IMG/VR virus record: IMGVR_UViG_3300047319_001241
Coordinates: 1 to 27,897 of that record
Origin: a virus
Length of the DNA stretch: 27,897 nt
Strand: one strand, 5' to 3'
Shown piece by piece: positions 1-8,019 of the stretch. The number at the start of each line of letters is the position of its first letter. Positions within the stretch are counted from its first letter, which is position 1. The notes beneath the pieces were generated by a model. It worked only from the letters and a program-made list of their open reading frames with translations, was not told where the DNA came from and made no database searches. The position numbers and the translations under genes are program-made.

Positions 1-2352
1 GTCGTCGACATGCTGATGGGCGAAGAGGGCATCAGCGGCGTCGCCAACTACTACGGCCGCATCTGGGACGAAGAGACGCCCGAGCTTCAATGGCTGCTCG
101 CGTTCCAGTTCCCCGGCACCGGTGTCTTCGGCCAGTGGGAGGCGCTCGAGCGTCGCAACCCGTTCGTCGCCGCCGGCCTGGAGTCGGTGAAGGCGAAGAT
201 TCGAGACTGCCGCGTCGACATCGAGGCCGCCGAGGGCGTCGAGAACGGCGAACTGCACGCGAAGGTCGTCGAGTGGAATTTGAAGGAGTACCTCGAGCCC
301 GGCTTCGCGCGCGTGCTGGAGCAGATGGTCACGTCGCTGCTGTACGGCTTCTCGCTTCACGAAGTCTGCATGGAGCCGGTGCAGCACCAGCTGTTCGGCG
401 GCTTCGGTCTCGCCGTCGGCAAGCTGCAGCACCTGCTGGCGAAGTCGGTCTACGAAAACGGCTGGGTGACGCAGGACCGCGAGCTCAAGTTCATCAAGCA
501 GCGCGGCCCCGTCGACGGGCAGTTCATGTCGGTCGACCTGCCGTCGCAGAAGGTGTTGCTCACCAGCTGGAACCGCAACGGCGACAACTACGCGGGCTAC
601 TCCGTCTACCGCCCGGTTTGGTACCCGTGCCGCATCATGGAGCACCTGATGCGGTTGAACGGCGTCGCGTCGGTGCGCGAGTCGGCCGGTGTTCCGATCG
701 CCACGGTGGAGAAGGACGCCCCGACGATGACTGCGGGCGCGCGGAAGAAGCTGCAGCGCACGCTGATGAATCTCGTCTACCACGAGCAAGCGGCAATCGT
801 TTGCCCGCCGGGCGTGAAGCTGGAGTGGTGGACGTCGCCGGGCCGCGACAAGTCGGGCCTGATGAAGACGTACGAATCGCTCGGCAAGCTGTGCCTGTTC
901 CAGACGCAGTCGCAGCAGATGGCGCTCGGGCTCAGCGAGACCGGCAGCCGCAGCGTCGGCGAGACGCACGCGTCGACGTCGGAGCAGTTCGCCCAGGGCG
1001 TGATGTCGCTGCTCGAAGAGGTGCTCAACGGCTCCGGGCGCCGGCCGTACACCGGGTTGTCGCGCAAAATCATCGACGCCAACTTCGGCCCGCAGGTCGC
1101 GTACCCGAAGATTCGCCTGTCGCTGAAGCGCAGCTCGCTCGAGCCCGACGTGTTCGCCCCAGCCGTGCAGCAGCTGCTGGCGGCGAACGCGCTCACGTGG
1201 CGCGCGGAAGACGAGAACGGCGCGCGAGAAATCCTCGGCCTGCCGCCCATCGATGAGGACGAGCGCGCGACCGCACGCGCGGCGCTGCCTCCAGCAGGTA
1301 CGACTCAGCCGAACGCCGGTGCACAAGCTCCAGAGCACATGGCACCGGGTTCGCCCGGTGTTGGAGCCCCCCCAAGCCCGGCGGGCGGCAGTTCTCCGAA
1401 GCGCGTCGACGTCGTGCGGCCGAAGGGCTCGAAGCCGATCAGCAACGTACAGGTGAGGCGCCCGCCCGGCGCGCCGCCCGTCAGCGACGTGCACATCCAC
1501 CCGAAGAAGATGCAGCGCGACTGGCAGCCGTGGCGCGAGCTTCGGCCGAGCGAGCAGCACATCGACCTGAAGGCCATCGACAGCTTCCTCAACCGCGCGC
1601 GCGACCACTTCGACACCGAGGCCCGCGCCCAGGCCGCGGCGATGCTCACCCGCGCCAAGGCGCAGATTCGCGACGGGATTGCCCGCGGCGACTTCCACGT
1701 GAAGCTCGACACCGGCGACGTCGAGCGCTTCGTGCGCAGCTACATCGACAAGTGCGCGGCGTTCGGTCGCGAGCAGGTGGCGGCGGAGCGGGCCAAGGGC
1801 AACGGCGCGGTGAAGGCGGAGCGGGCGGACGGCGACCAGCGACTCGCGCCCGTCGCGCGGCAGTTCGCGGTCGGCGACGACGCGGAGGCCGAGAAGCAGA
1901 AGGCCGCGATGGCGAAGCAGGTCGCCCGCCGCATCGGCAACCGCATCGAGTCGAACCTGGAAAACGACATGCTCAACGTCGACCGCACCGGCGGCGACGA
2001 AGATGAGGCGATTTCGGAGACGATGGGCGACCTGCTCGACTCCGGCGCGTTCCGGCAGGACGCCGGGCTGCTCACCACCAAGGCGTTCAACGTCGGGCGC
2101 GAAGAGTTCGCGGCGGCCCACGGTGACGAGGTGGAGTCGGTCGAGCTCTCCGCGATTCTCGACAACGCGGTGTGCACCAACTGCGAAGACCTCGACGGCA
2201 GCACGTTCGACTTCGGCAGCGACGACCACGACGAGCACACCCCGCCGCTGAAGGAGTGCGAGGGTGGAGATGCCTGTCGGTGCATGCTCGTATATAACTT
2301 CGATAACGGCACTGGTGCCGCTACCGGAGAAGACGACGATGCCGAAGAGTAG
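1..2352 (+). CDS. Mu gp29-like portal protein fused to a protein-F-like head morphogenesis domain (5' partial)
   Basis: The first ATG is at position 10, but the frame stays open to the window edge and no ribosome binding site is visible, so the gene probably starts upstream. From ATG 10 the product has 780 residues. Residues about 20-400 resemble the DUF935/Mu gp29 portal family, which forms the dodecameric DNA gate at the capsid vertex. A Pro/Gly/Ala-rich linker (about 415-500) follows. The C-terminal region (about 505-780) matches Mu protein F-type minor head proteins: it ends in a cysteine cluster, C722 and C725 (CTNCEDLDG), then C750, C756 and C758 (DACRC). In Mu and many relatives portal and F are separate genes, so this is a natural fusion. 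The family's usual PLH before the last cysteines is PLK here. The stop overlaps the next gene by 14 bp. Confidence 0.85.
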   Translation, partial: VVDMLMGEEGISGVANYYGRIWDEETPELQWLLAFQFPGTGVFGQWEALERRNPFVAAGLESVKAKIRDCRVDIEAAEGVENGELHAKVVEWNLKEYLEPGFARVLEQMVTSLLYGFSLHEVCMEPVQHQLFGGFGLAVGKLQHLLAKSVYENGWVTQDRELKFIKQRGPVDGQFMSVDLPSQKVLLTSWNRNGDNYAGYSVYRPVWYPCRIMEHLMRLNGVASVRESAGVPIATVEKDAPTMTAGARKKLQRTLMNLVYHEQAAIVCPPGVKLEWWTSPGRDKSGLMKTYESLGKLCLFQTQSQQMALGLSETGSRSVGETHASTSEQFAQGVMSLLEEVLNGSGRRPYTGLSRKIIDANFGPQVAYPKIRLSLKRSSLEPDVFAPAVQQLLAANALTWRAEDENGAREILGLPPIDEDERATARAALPPAGTTQPNAGAQAPEHMAPGSPGVGAPPSPAGGSSPKRVDVVRPKGSKPISNVQVRRPPGAPPVSDVHIHPKKMQRDWQPWRELRPSEQHIDLKAIDSFLNRARDHFDTEARAQAAAMLTRAKAQIRDGIARGDFHVKLDTGDVERFVRSYIDKCAAFGREQVAAERAKGNGAVKAERADGDQRLAPVARQFAVGDDAEAEKQKAAMAKQVARRIGNRIESNLENDMLNVDRTGGDEDEAISETMGDLLDSGAFRQDAGLLTTKAFNVGREEFAAAHGDEVESVELSAILDNAVCTNCEDLDGSTFDFGSDDHDEHTPPLKECEGGDACRCMLVYNFDNGTGAATGEDDDAEE

Positions 2353-2851
2353 ACCGCTGAGGTTTCGATTCGCTGAGAAGGTGATCACCTTCTCGACCAC
2401 GGAAGGTTGCTGGGAGTGGACCGGCGCTCTGAATGGTCACGGCTACGGGTCGATCAGAGGTGAGCGCGCAGACGGCTGGCCAATGCTCGGCGCTCACATC
2501 GTGGCGTGGGAGTTGGTGAACGGCCCCGTGCCGCGAAGGCTCTGCGTGCTCCATCGATGCGACAACCGGAAATGCTGCAACCCCGAGCATCTGTTCCTTG
2601 GCACGAAAGCCGAGAACAACGCCGACCGCGACGCGAAAGGGCGAGGCCGCTGGCCGCACGGCGCGGATCAGTGGATGGCGAAGCTCGACGATGCGAAGGT
2701 GATGGAGATCCGCTACCGGGTGGCCGGCGGAGAGAAGCAGCGCCGACTCGTCGAGGAGTTCAAGGTGTCGCCGATGACGGTGAGCCTCATCGTGCGCGGG
2801 AAGATTTGGAAGCACTTGCCGGTCGCCGGCAGAGAGGCGTGGGCTGCATGA
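2339..2851 (+). CDS. HNH homing-type endonuclease with C-terminal helix-turn-helix
   Basis: The product has 170 residues. I chose ATG 2339 because GGAG lies at 2326-2329 with a 9-nt spacer; the longer reading frame only repeats portal codons. The N-terminal half has the pattern WEWTGA...GYG typical of phage HNH_3 endonucleases. The metal/active-site region is C69, H72, C74, C79, C80, N81 and H84 in the pattern [14 protein letters not shown]. Residues about 118-158 form a recruitment-type helix-turn-helix ([17 protein letters not shown]). Such free-standing enzymes cut phage DNA lacking the gene and so spread themselves. It sits between portal/F and protease, overlaps the portal stop by 14 bp, and its TGA overlaps the next ATG (ATGA at 2848-2851), so the genes flanking it remain coupled. 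All HNH residues are present, so it is probably active. Confidence 0.88.
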   Translation: MPKSRPLRFRFAEKVITFSTTEGCWEWTGALNGHGYGSIRGERADGWPMLGAHIVAWELVNGPVPRRLCVLHRCDNRKCCNPEHLFLGTKAENNADRDAKGRGRWPHGADQWMAKLDDAKVMEIRYRVAGGEKQRRLVEEFKVSPMTVSLIVRGKIWKHLPVAGREAWAA

Positions 2852-4221
2852 AAGCCAAGGGCAACACGAAGCGAGACAAGGCAGGCCGCGTACTGCGGCA
2901 TCTCTACGACGGCGTTCGTTCCGCGTTCGTTCAGGCCCCGGCGGTGCTCGGCGCGCCGCCCGAGGGCTACCGATGGAACAAGCTGTTTCCGTTCGGCGAG
3001 CGGTTCCGCTCCGACTTCCCCGATGGCTCGATGACCTTCGACCGCGCGTTCTTCGACGCGATGGTGCAGAACTTCGCCAAGCTGAACGGGCGCGACCTGC
3101 CGGTCGACTACTTCCATCGGGGCTCGAGCGACAACAGTCCGGTGCCGAACGACTCGAAGATTGCGGCCGGGTGGATCGGCCGGCTGCAGGTGGTGGGCAG
3201 CGGCGCCGACGAAGCGAGCGACGGGCTGTGGGCCGCGTTCAAGTGGACCGACAAGGCGCGCGCGCACATTCTCGCCGACGAGCTGCGGTACCTGTCGCCG
3301 ACCTTCACGGAGAGTGGCGTTGACAGAACGACGGGACTGGAACAAGGTCCCACACTGTTCGGGGCGGCGCTGCTCAACGATCCTTTTCTGCAAGACCTGC
3401 CGAAAGTGGCAGCTGCAGCGCACCCGAAGTCCCCGGAGCACCGTCGAATGGACCACGCCACCGCCTGCAAGCACTTCGGCCTCGACCCCGATCAGACGTC
3501 GCCCGAGCAGCTCTCGCAGCACATGGCGAAGGCGGGCGCGGCGTACCAGAAGGCCGGCGGTCACCAGCCGCCCGCGGGTGCCGGTGCCGAAGGTGAAGGC
3601 GGCGGCGAAGGTGGCGACGTCGACCCGGACGGCGATGGCGAGCCCGATGGTGGGCCGCAGGGCGGCGGAGCGGGCGGCGCGGTTCACGTTCACGTTCACG
3701 CGGAAGGTGCGGCGGTGAAGAAGACCAAGAAGACTCTCGCGGCGAAGCCGGCCGAGCACGAGTCGCCGAATTCGAACGAGCGCCGAGAGTTCGCCGCGCA
3801 GATGGCCCAGGTCGGCACCCGGCTGACCGCGCTCGAGACCGAGAACAAGCAGCTGAAGGCCGACAAGAAGACCCGCGACCACGACGACCTCGTGCGCGAG
3901 CTCCTCCGCGGCGACCACATCGACGCGTCGCAGAAGGGCGAAGTCGTCGAGATGGCGGCGGCGATCGGCGTCGAGAAGGCGAAGCTGTTCTTCTCCAAGT
4001 TCAAGCGCGGGCTGCAGGGTCAGGTCGGGCTGAGCATCGACCCCGACGGCACCATCGAGGCGAAGACCCCCGAGCAGGCGGTCAAGGCGCTCGACGGGCA
4101 GGTCGTCAAGATGGTGAAGGAGCTCAACCTCAAAGAGGGCGAGGCGATGGCGCGCGTGTATGGCGCGGCCGAGAACAACCTCCTCGTCGCCCTCGCGAAC
4201 AGCTCGTCGCGCCCCCGGTAA
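2848..4221 (+). CDS. Mu gpI-like prohead protease with C-terminal scaffold
   Basis: The product has 457 residues from ATG 2848, which overlaps the HNH stop. Residues about 40-190 match the Mu I protease family: PVDYFHRGS at 85-93 (D87, H90), AAGWIGRL at 106-113, YLSP at 148-151, and a GAALLNDPF motif at 172-180. I infer that H90 and S150 belong to the active site. The protease matures the prohead and removes the scaffold. After about residue 230 there is a Gly/Asp/Glu-rich linker with an HVHVHAE run. A predicted coiled coil (about 315-350) and a helical scaffold end follow. In Mu the scaffold Z is an internal start inside I, so a separate scaffold product could also exist here; I see no clear internal ribosome binding site to prove it. 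The gene lies directly upstream of the decoration and capsid genes, as expected. Confidence 0.85.
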   Translation: MKAKGNTKRDKAGRVLRHLYDGVRSAFVQAPAVLGAPPEGYRWNKLFPFGERFRSDFPDGSMTFDRAFFDAMVQNFAKLNGRDLPVDYFHRGSSDNSPVPNDSKIAAGWIGRLQVVGSGADEASDGLWAAFKWTDKARAHILADELRYLSPTFTESGVDRTTGLEQGPTLFGAALLNDPFLQDLPKVAAAAHPKSPEHRRMDHATACKHFGLDPDQTSPEQLSQHMAKAGAAYQKAGGHQPPAGAGAEGEGGGEGGDVDPDGDGEPDGGPQGGGAGGAVHVHVHAEGAAVKKTKKTLAAKPAEHESPNSNERREFAAQMAQVGTRLTALETENKQLKADKKTRDHDDLVRELLRGDHIDASQKGEVVEMAAAIGVEKAKLFFSKFKRGLQGQVGLSIDPDGTIEAKTPEQAVKALDGQVVKMVKELNLKEGEAMARVYGAAENNLLVALANSSSRPR

Positions 4222-4268
4222 CTCCACCTTTCCTTTCACACCGCAGCACGCAGGAGCAACGACATGGG
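4222..4268 (+). repeat. Leader of the decoration gene, copy 1 of a duplicated translation start region
   Basis: The 42 bp between protease and decoration genes contain CCGCAGCA (4241-4248), AGGAGCA (4252-4258) and AACGACATGGG around the start codon. The same three blocks in the same order occur before the major capsid gene at 4702-4731. AGGAG is a strong ribosome binding site. The similarity suggests either duplication or shared selection for very high translation of the two most abundant head proteins. Confidence 0.6.
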
Positions 4269-4686
4269 AATCACCGCGACTCGAACGGGTGCCTGGGACC
4301 TTCCGGTTTCGGGTGGCGACTACAGCTACGTCGCCGCGTCGGCGATCAAGCAGTGGGCTGCGGTGAAGGCCGACACCACTGAAGGTCAGGTCGCGGAGAC
4401 CAGCGCGATCACCGACATCGTTCTCGGCATCGCTCAGACCGCGGCTGCGACGGGCGAGACCGTCACGGTTCGCCGGCTCGGCACCACTCCGTTCTTCGCT
4501 GACGGCGCGGTCACCTACGGCGCCGAGCTGATGCCCAGCGCCGCGGGCACCACCAAGACGGGCTGGCTGAAGGTCGCGGCCGGCGCCACCGCGCGCACCG
4601 TGGGCGTGTGCGAGCACGCTGCGGCCGACACCGAACAGGGTTCCATCTTCCTCAGCACTCCGGGCAAGCAGCCGCCCAACAGCTAA
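4264..4686 (+). CDS. Capsid decoration (cement) protein, DUF2190-like
   Basis: The product has 140 residues and starts at ATG 4264 after AGGAG. It is small, rich in Ala, Gly and Thr, and reads as beta strands throughout (for example TVTVRRLGTTPF, GWLKVAAGATARTVGVCEHA). Size, composition and position directly before the major capsid gene are those of DUF2190-type cement proteins, which bind the outside of the capsid lattice and stabilise it after expansion. It has no transmembrane segment or signal peptide. The leader resembles that of the capsid gene, which fits a need for hundreds of copies. The identification rests on size, position and fold impression rather than a catalytic motif. Confidence 0.7.
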   Translation: MGITATRTGAWDLPVSGGDYSYVAASAIKQWAAVKADTTEGQVAETSAITDIVLGIAQTAAATGETVTVRRLGTTPFFADGAVTYGAELMPSAAGTTKTGWLKVAAGATARTVGVCEHAAADTEQGSIFLSTPGKQPPNS

Positions 4687-4733
4687 GCCACTTTCACCGA
4701 ACCGCAGCATCAACAGGAGCAGAACGACATGGG
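4687..4733 (+). repeat. Leader of the major capsid gene, copy 2 of the duplicated start region
   Basis: This leader contains CCGCAGCA (4702-4709), AGGAGCA (4715-4721) and AACGACATGGG around the start, matching the leader at 4241-4268. It provides a strong AGGAG ribosome binding site for the capsid gene. Confidence 0.6.
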
Positions 4734-5727
4734 CTTGAACCGAGCCGACTTCATCACCCGGACGCCGGCAGACAACATGCTGTTCATGTTCCTGCAGGAC
4801 GACGCCGAGTTCATCGGCCTCGACGTGTTCCCGTACAAGCCCGTCGACGCCCAGCAGAAGAAGAAGTACCAGACCGACCTCAGCCACCTGAAGGCCGTCG
4901 ACGACGTCGGCGACTCGAAGGGCGGCGTGCGGAAGGTCGGGTACGACGTCTTCAGCTCGAACATCACCACGTCGCTGTACAAGCTGGGTGCCGACATCGA
5001 CCCGCGCGACGAAGCGATTTTCGATCAGCCGGTGAATCAGGTTCGCCAGATGCAGCTGCGGAACATCGCCAGCCGCCTCCGCATCGCGCACGAGTTGCGC
5101 ATCGCGACCCTGGCAACCACCTCGGGCAATTACCCGAGCGACCTGACGTCGGCGCTCACCACCGGCACGAACCGGTGGATTGACGCGGGCGGCGACTTCG
5201 AGGTCGACAGCAACACCGCGCGCAAGGCCATCAAGGCGCGCTCCGGCAAGCTGCCGAACGCGGTGGCGATGTCGCTGACGACGTTCGACCAGATTCGCAC
5301 CGGCCCGCTGTTCCGCGATCGCGTGAAGTTCACCAACTCGTTCATGTCGATGGACGAGGTGAAGAAGACCCTGGCGACCGCGCTGCAGGTCGACCACATC
5401 TTCATCGGCTCCGCGAAGTACAACACGGCCAACGACGGGGCCACCGACACCACCGCCGACATCTGGGCGGTCGTGGGCGTCGGCATGGTGGTGTTCTTCT
5501 ACTACAACCCGTCGCCCGCGATGTACGACGTCAGCTACGGCCACACGTGGATTCGCAAGAATCTCTACACGTATGAGGCCCTCGACCCGAAGCGCGGCTC
5601 GGCTGACGGGCGCATCACCGAAATCGAAGGCGGCTGGGAGTACGACTACTCGGCGGGCTACGTCGCCGACTCGGCGAACACCACCAAGTTCGGCGCCGGC
5701 TACCTGTTCCGCAACGTCACGGCGTAA
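4729..5727 (+). CDS. Major capsid protein
   Basis: The product has 332 residues from ATG 4729. The position is the expected one, after protease and decoration protein and before the connectors. The sequence fits an HK97-fold major head protein: a long N-terminal helical arm, a segment with FDQPVNQVRQMQLRNIASRL (about residues 101-120) typical of the spine helix region, and a hydrophobic peripheral and axial domain with FIGSAKYNTAND and VVFFYYNPSP. The length is close to the usual 300-350 residues of mature Mu-like capsid proteins, so the N-terminal arm is not a large delta domain; this agrees with the separate protease/scaffold gene upstream. A hairpin follows the stop codon. Confidence 0.82.
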   Translation: MGLNRADFITRTPADNMLFMFLQDDAEFIGLDVFPYKPVDAQQKKKYQTDLSHLKAVDDVGDSKGGVRKVGYDVFSSNITTSLYKLGADIDPRDEAIFDQPVNQVRQMQLRNIASRLRIAHELRIATLATTSGNYPSDLTSALTTGTNRWIDAGGDFEVDSNTARKAIKARSGKLPNAVAMSLTTFDQIRTGPLFRDRVKFTNSFMSMDEVKKTLATALQVDHIFIGSAKYNTANDGATDTTADIWAVVGVGMVVFFYYNPSPAMYDVSYGHTWIRKNLYTYEALDPKRGSADGRITEIEGGWEYDYSAGYVADSANTTKFGAGYLFRNVTA

Positions 5728-5742
5728 GACTCGCGCGGGGCC

Positions 5743-5773
5743 GCCTGCTGGTGGTAAGTCAGCAGGCACCACC
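5743..5773 (+). terminator. Hairpin after the major capsid gene (attenuator or RNA-processing candidate)
   Basis: GCCTGCTG (5743-5750) and CAGCAGGC (5760-5767) form a perfect 8-bp stem with a 9-nt loop, 15 bases after the capsid stop. No U-run follows, so it is not a classical intrinsic terminator. A second stem, GGTGGT (5750-5755) with ACCACC (5768-5773), competes with the first. It could lower transcription into the downstream genes or protect the capsid mRNA 3' end. Confidence 0.5.
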
Positions 5774-5790
5774 CGCTCCACGGAGACACG

Positions 5791-6252
5791 ATGGCCGACA
5801 AAGAGAAGCTCGAAGAAGGCGTTTCGCGGGTTGCTCCCGGCCGCGTGCTGCCTCCGCCGACGCGCGCCGAGCTCCACGCGCAGAACGACGACAAAGACGA
5901 GTACATCATCACCCACGGCTCGGTGAAGGTCGGCAGCGGTGACGACGCGCGCATCGTCGAGACGGGCGGCATCGTCGAGCTCACCGAGCGACAGGCCGTC
6001 GACGTCGGCCTCGACCACCTCGCCACGCGCGAGCAGTGGAAGAAGATGACCGACGCGCACGACGCGCAGCTCGAGATGGAGAAGGACTTCGCCGAGGCGC
6101 AGGAGATGGCGGCCTCGCTGGGCAAGAAGGTTCGCCGCACCGGGCTGCCGGCCAACATGGCGCAGATTCGTGCGGCGGCCGAGAAGAAGTCGAAGGCGGA
6201 GTCGTCGCGGCTCGCCGATCAGGTCGACGGCGGCAAGTCCAAGAAGCGCTGA
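5791..6252 (+). CDS. Small head or head-tail protein of unknown role
   Basis: The product has 153 residues from ATG 5791, with CGGAG just upstream. Residues about 36-80 read as a small beta domain (THGSVKVGSG...GGIVELTERQAVDVGL) similar to the short domain found in many phage head-tail accessory proteins after the capsid gene. The remainder (about 85-153) is charged, helical and lysine-rich, ending in GGKSKKR. Mu has a gene of similar size (gp35) in the same place, but I cannot claim homology from sequence alone. There is no signal peptide, in contrast to the next four genes. It is clearly coding and part of the head operon, but its function is not known. Confidence 0.65.
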   Translation: MADKEKLEEGVSRVAPGRVLPPPTRAELHAQNDDKDEYIITHGSVKVGSGDDARIVETGGIVELTERQAVDVGLDHLATREQWKKMTDAHDAQLEMEKDFAEAQEMAASLGKKVRRTGLPANMAQIRAAAEKKSKAESSRLADQVDGGKSKKR

Positions 6253-6265
6253 ACGGAGCCACACG

Positions 6266-6736
6266 ATGAAGCTCAAGGCACTGGGGTTCGGCATCGGTCT
6301 CGCGCTGTTTGCGGGGCTGCTGATGGCGTTCACGCCGCTCATCACCGACATCAAGACGACCGGCGAGTGGTTCAAGGGCGGGGTGAACATCTCGAAGGCG
6401 GCCCCGAACACCCCCTCGACCCAGGTCATCACCGAGGCTCCGCTCTGCACCCTCGACATCGACTTCCCGGCCCTCGGCGCGGCGAGCGACTACGGCGGGT
6501 GCATCGACTCTCCCGCGTTCGCCTGTCCCGGCGTGGCCCACGGCGACCCGTGCATGGTGGGCATGAAGGAGCCGACCGTGCTCGACGGCGGCTCTCTGAC
6601 CGCAAACATCACGTTCGAGGCGATGACGATGGCCGCGGGCTTCGTCAAGGTGCGCGCCTGCATGATTCCCGGTGACGGTGGGTCGGCGAACGCGCCCGAC
6701 GCCGGATTCGTGGTGCGCTGCTTCTCCAACCAGTGA
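6266..6736 (+). CDS. Secreted or membrane-anchored cysteine-containing protein, unknown function (block gene 1)
   Basis: The product has 156 residues. I chose ATG 6266 because GGAG lies at 6255-6258, and because from this start the protein opens with a clear signal sequence or membrane anchor: M-K-L-K followed by a hydrophobic run GFGIGLALFAGLLMAF at about residues 8-23. No lipobox cysteine follows. The rest contains six cysteines (an even number, compatible with three disulfide bonds outside the cytoplasm) and reads as beta strands. I recognise no family. It is the first of four consecutive genes with export signals placed between the capsid and connector genes, which is an unusual location. 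It could be a virion surface protein with a membrane anchor or a protein exported to the host envelope. Confidence 0.72.
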   Translation: MKLKALGFGIGLALFAGLLMAFTPLITDIKTTGEWFKGGVNISKAAPNTPSTQVITEAPLCTLDIDFPALGAASDYGGCIDSPAFACPGVAHGDPCMVGMKEPTVLDGGSLTANITFEAMTMAAGFVKVRACMIPGDGGSANAPDAGFVVRCFSNQ

Positions 6737-6743
6737 GGCCGTC

Positions 6744-7265
6744 GTGAAGCTCGGGCTGAAGATCAGCGGCGCCTTGGTGGTCGCGGTCATCGCGCTGGCG
6801 ATGTTTCGAGCTCAGGCTTCGGTCCCCGAGCAGGTGCAGGCCGAGCTGACCGCCGCGCGGCCGGGCGGCGACCTCCAGCTGCTGACCCTGCTGAACGGCG
6901 AGCCGGTCGCGTTCTTCCTTCAGGACGGCGGCCCCGCGGGCTTCTACGGCACGGCGGCGGGCTGCATCGCCCTCGTCACGTCGCAGCCGGGCGTCGTGAA
7001 GGGCGACACGCTGATGGTGATGCCGCTCGACGGCGGCGCCTCGTTCTGCTTCGACCCGATCGACGCCGGCACCGGCAGCACCTGCCTCGGCGTCACGAGT
7101 CACTTCAACATTCCCACCGGCCTCAAAGACGGTGGCGTGCCGGGCGAGCCGAACGTCGGCATTCCGTGCGCCGCGAACACCGCGTGCTACTTCGTGATGA
7201 GCAACTACACCGCGAACTTCTGCACGTCGGGTGGCTCGGACGTCGCCATCTGGAAGATGCGGTGA
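6744..7265 (+). CDS. Secreted cysteine-containing protein, unknown function (block gene 2)
   Basis: The product has 173 residues from GTG 6744, 7 bp after the previous stop; the stop region GTGAGG can serve as the ribosome binding site. The N-terminus (KLGLKISGALVVAVIALAMF, then RAQASVP) is a textbook Sec signal peptide with a likely cleavage after A-Q-A. The mature part again has six cysteines (GCIAL, FCFDP, TCLGV, PCAAN, ACYFV, FCTSG) and is rich in Gly and Asp, with D-G-G and D-A-G motifs. The first residues (M/V-K-L then a hydrophobic run) resemble those of gene 6266, so the two may be distant paralogues, although I cannot align the rest with confidence. The function is unknown. It probably acts in the periplasm or on the cell surface. 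Confidence 0.72.
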   Translation: MKLGLKISGALVVAVIALAMFRAQASVPEQVQAELTAARPGGDLQLLTLLNGEPVAFFLQDGGPAGFYGTAAGCIALVTSQPGVVKGDTLMVMPLDGGASFCFDPIDAGTGSTCLGVTSHFNIPTGLKDGGVPGEPNVGIPCAANTACYFVMSNYTANFCTSGGSDVAIWKMR

Positions 7266-7269
7266 AGCC

Positions 7270-8019
7270 GTGCGACGCCTCGCCGCGCTCGCGCTGCTGC
7301 TGAGTCTCGCCTCCGACGCCGGGCCTCGAGCGATGCGGTTTCTTGCTCCAGGCGGAGCCGGGCGACCGAAGGCGGCCGCGAGCTCATCTGCGCCCGGTTG
7401 TTCGCAAAGCATCGACTGCGCGATTCAGGCCGGCGACAAGGTCGGCAACTGGTGGGCGCTGAAGGCGGACGGCACGATGCTTTCGGGCTCGAGCCTCACC
7501 GAGTCGGCGCACGGTTCGCCCACCGTCTCACCAATCACCCTCAACGGCACGACGCAGTACTACGACAGCGCGGCGGTCGCCTTTCCTGCGACCAGCCAGT
7601 CGTTCAGCATCATGTTCGTCGCGAAGTTCAACGACGTGACGGCGGCCTATGTCGCTGCGAAATGGCCGGTCGCCAATCAGACGTTCATTTGCGGCGTCGC
7701 GGTGAGCAATCCGATCTTCTACGCGTTCAGCAGCACCCCGACGTTCGTTCCAAACACGAGCGCTGGCGTCGTCTCAACGGGAACGTGGGTTGGGATTTGC
7801 TGCTCATTCAATTCCTCAACGCAAGACGGGAACGTGCGTTACTCGGGCGTGAATTCACTCGTGTCAATCGGCCCGTCTACACAGAACACGACCAGCGCGC
7901 AGACGGTCGGCTCGACGGCAGCGACTCCGACGTTCAATGGGCAGCTGCGCGGCGTCTTCTACACCGAGACCGATGCGTGTGGCGCGGCGTCGGATCGGGT
8001 CATCGCGGGGGCCATGTGA
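7270..8019 (+). CDS. Secreted LamG/concanavalin-like lectin-type protein (block gene 3)
   Basis: The product has 249 residues from GTG 7270, 4 bp after the previous stop. It opens with a short signal peptide (RRLAALALLLSLASDAG). Residues about 55-245 have the pattern of a LamG/concanavalin-like jelly roll: an ITLNGTTQYYDSAAVAFPAT strand, then SFSIMFVAKFND, VANQTFICGVAV, GTWVGICCSF and a final FNGQLRGVFYTETDAC segment. Such domains bind glycans and are common in phage fibres and in secreted bacterial proteins. There are six cysteines. Codon use between about 7740 and 7900 is visibly less GC-biased (TCA, TTG, AAT) than in the neighbours, which hints at a separate origin. Its stop overlaps the start of the next gene. 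A receptor-binding or capsid-decorating role are alternatives. Confidence 0.72.
   Translation: MRRLAALALLLSLASDAGPRAMRFLAPGGAGRPKAAASSSAPGCSQSIDCAIQAGDKVGNWWALKADGTMLSGSSLTESAHGSPTVSPITLNGTTQYYDSAAVAFPATSQSFSIMFVAKFNDVTAAYVAAKWPVANQTFICGVAVSNPIFYAFSSTPTFVPNTSAGVVSTGTWVGICCSFNSSTQDGNVRYSGVNSLVSIGPSTQNTTSAQTVGSTAATPTFNGQLRGVFYTETDACGAASDRVIAGAM

Noticed and set aside
90-1256. 388-codon plus frame inside the portal gene
   Set aside because: It is an out-of-frame Arg/Pro/Gly-rich shadow of the portal gene, which has clear domain matches.
3687-3710. Short GTTCAC tandem repeat in the protease/scaffold gene
   Set aside because: It encodes an in-frame His-Val run inside a disordered linker. Three units are too few to call a functional DNA repeat.
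5743-5773. H-type pseudoknot formed by the hairpin loop and the downstream ACCAC
   Set aside because: The pairing exists on paper, but the connecting loop across the 8-bp stem would have zero length, which is sterically impossible. The stems are better seen as alternatives.
2713-6459. Very long minus-strand open frame (1248 codons) opposite the protease and capsid genes
   Set aside because: The translation is Arg/Val/Leu-rich and low in complexity, typical of the antisense of GC-rich coding DNA. The plus strand carries recognisable head genes here.
7398-8015. Upstream extension of the large LamG/CBM-like protein
   Set aside because: The extension overlaps the preceding LamG gene in another frame and reads as Arg-rich noise. 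GTG 8016 gives a signal peptide and a GTGA overlap.
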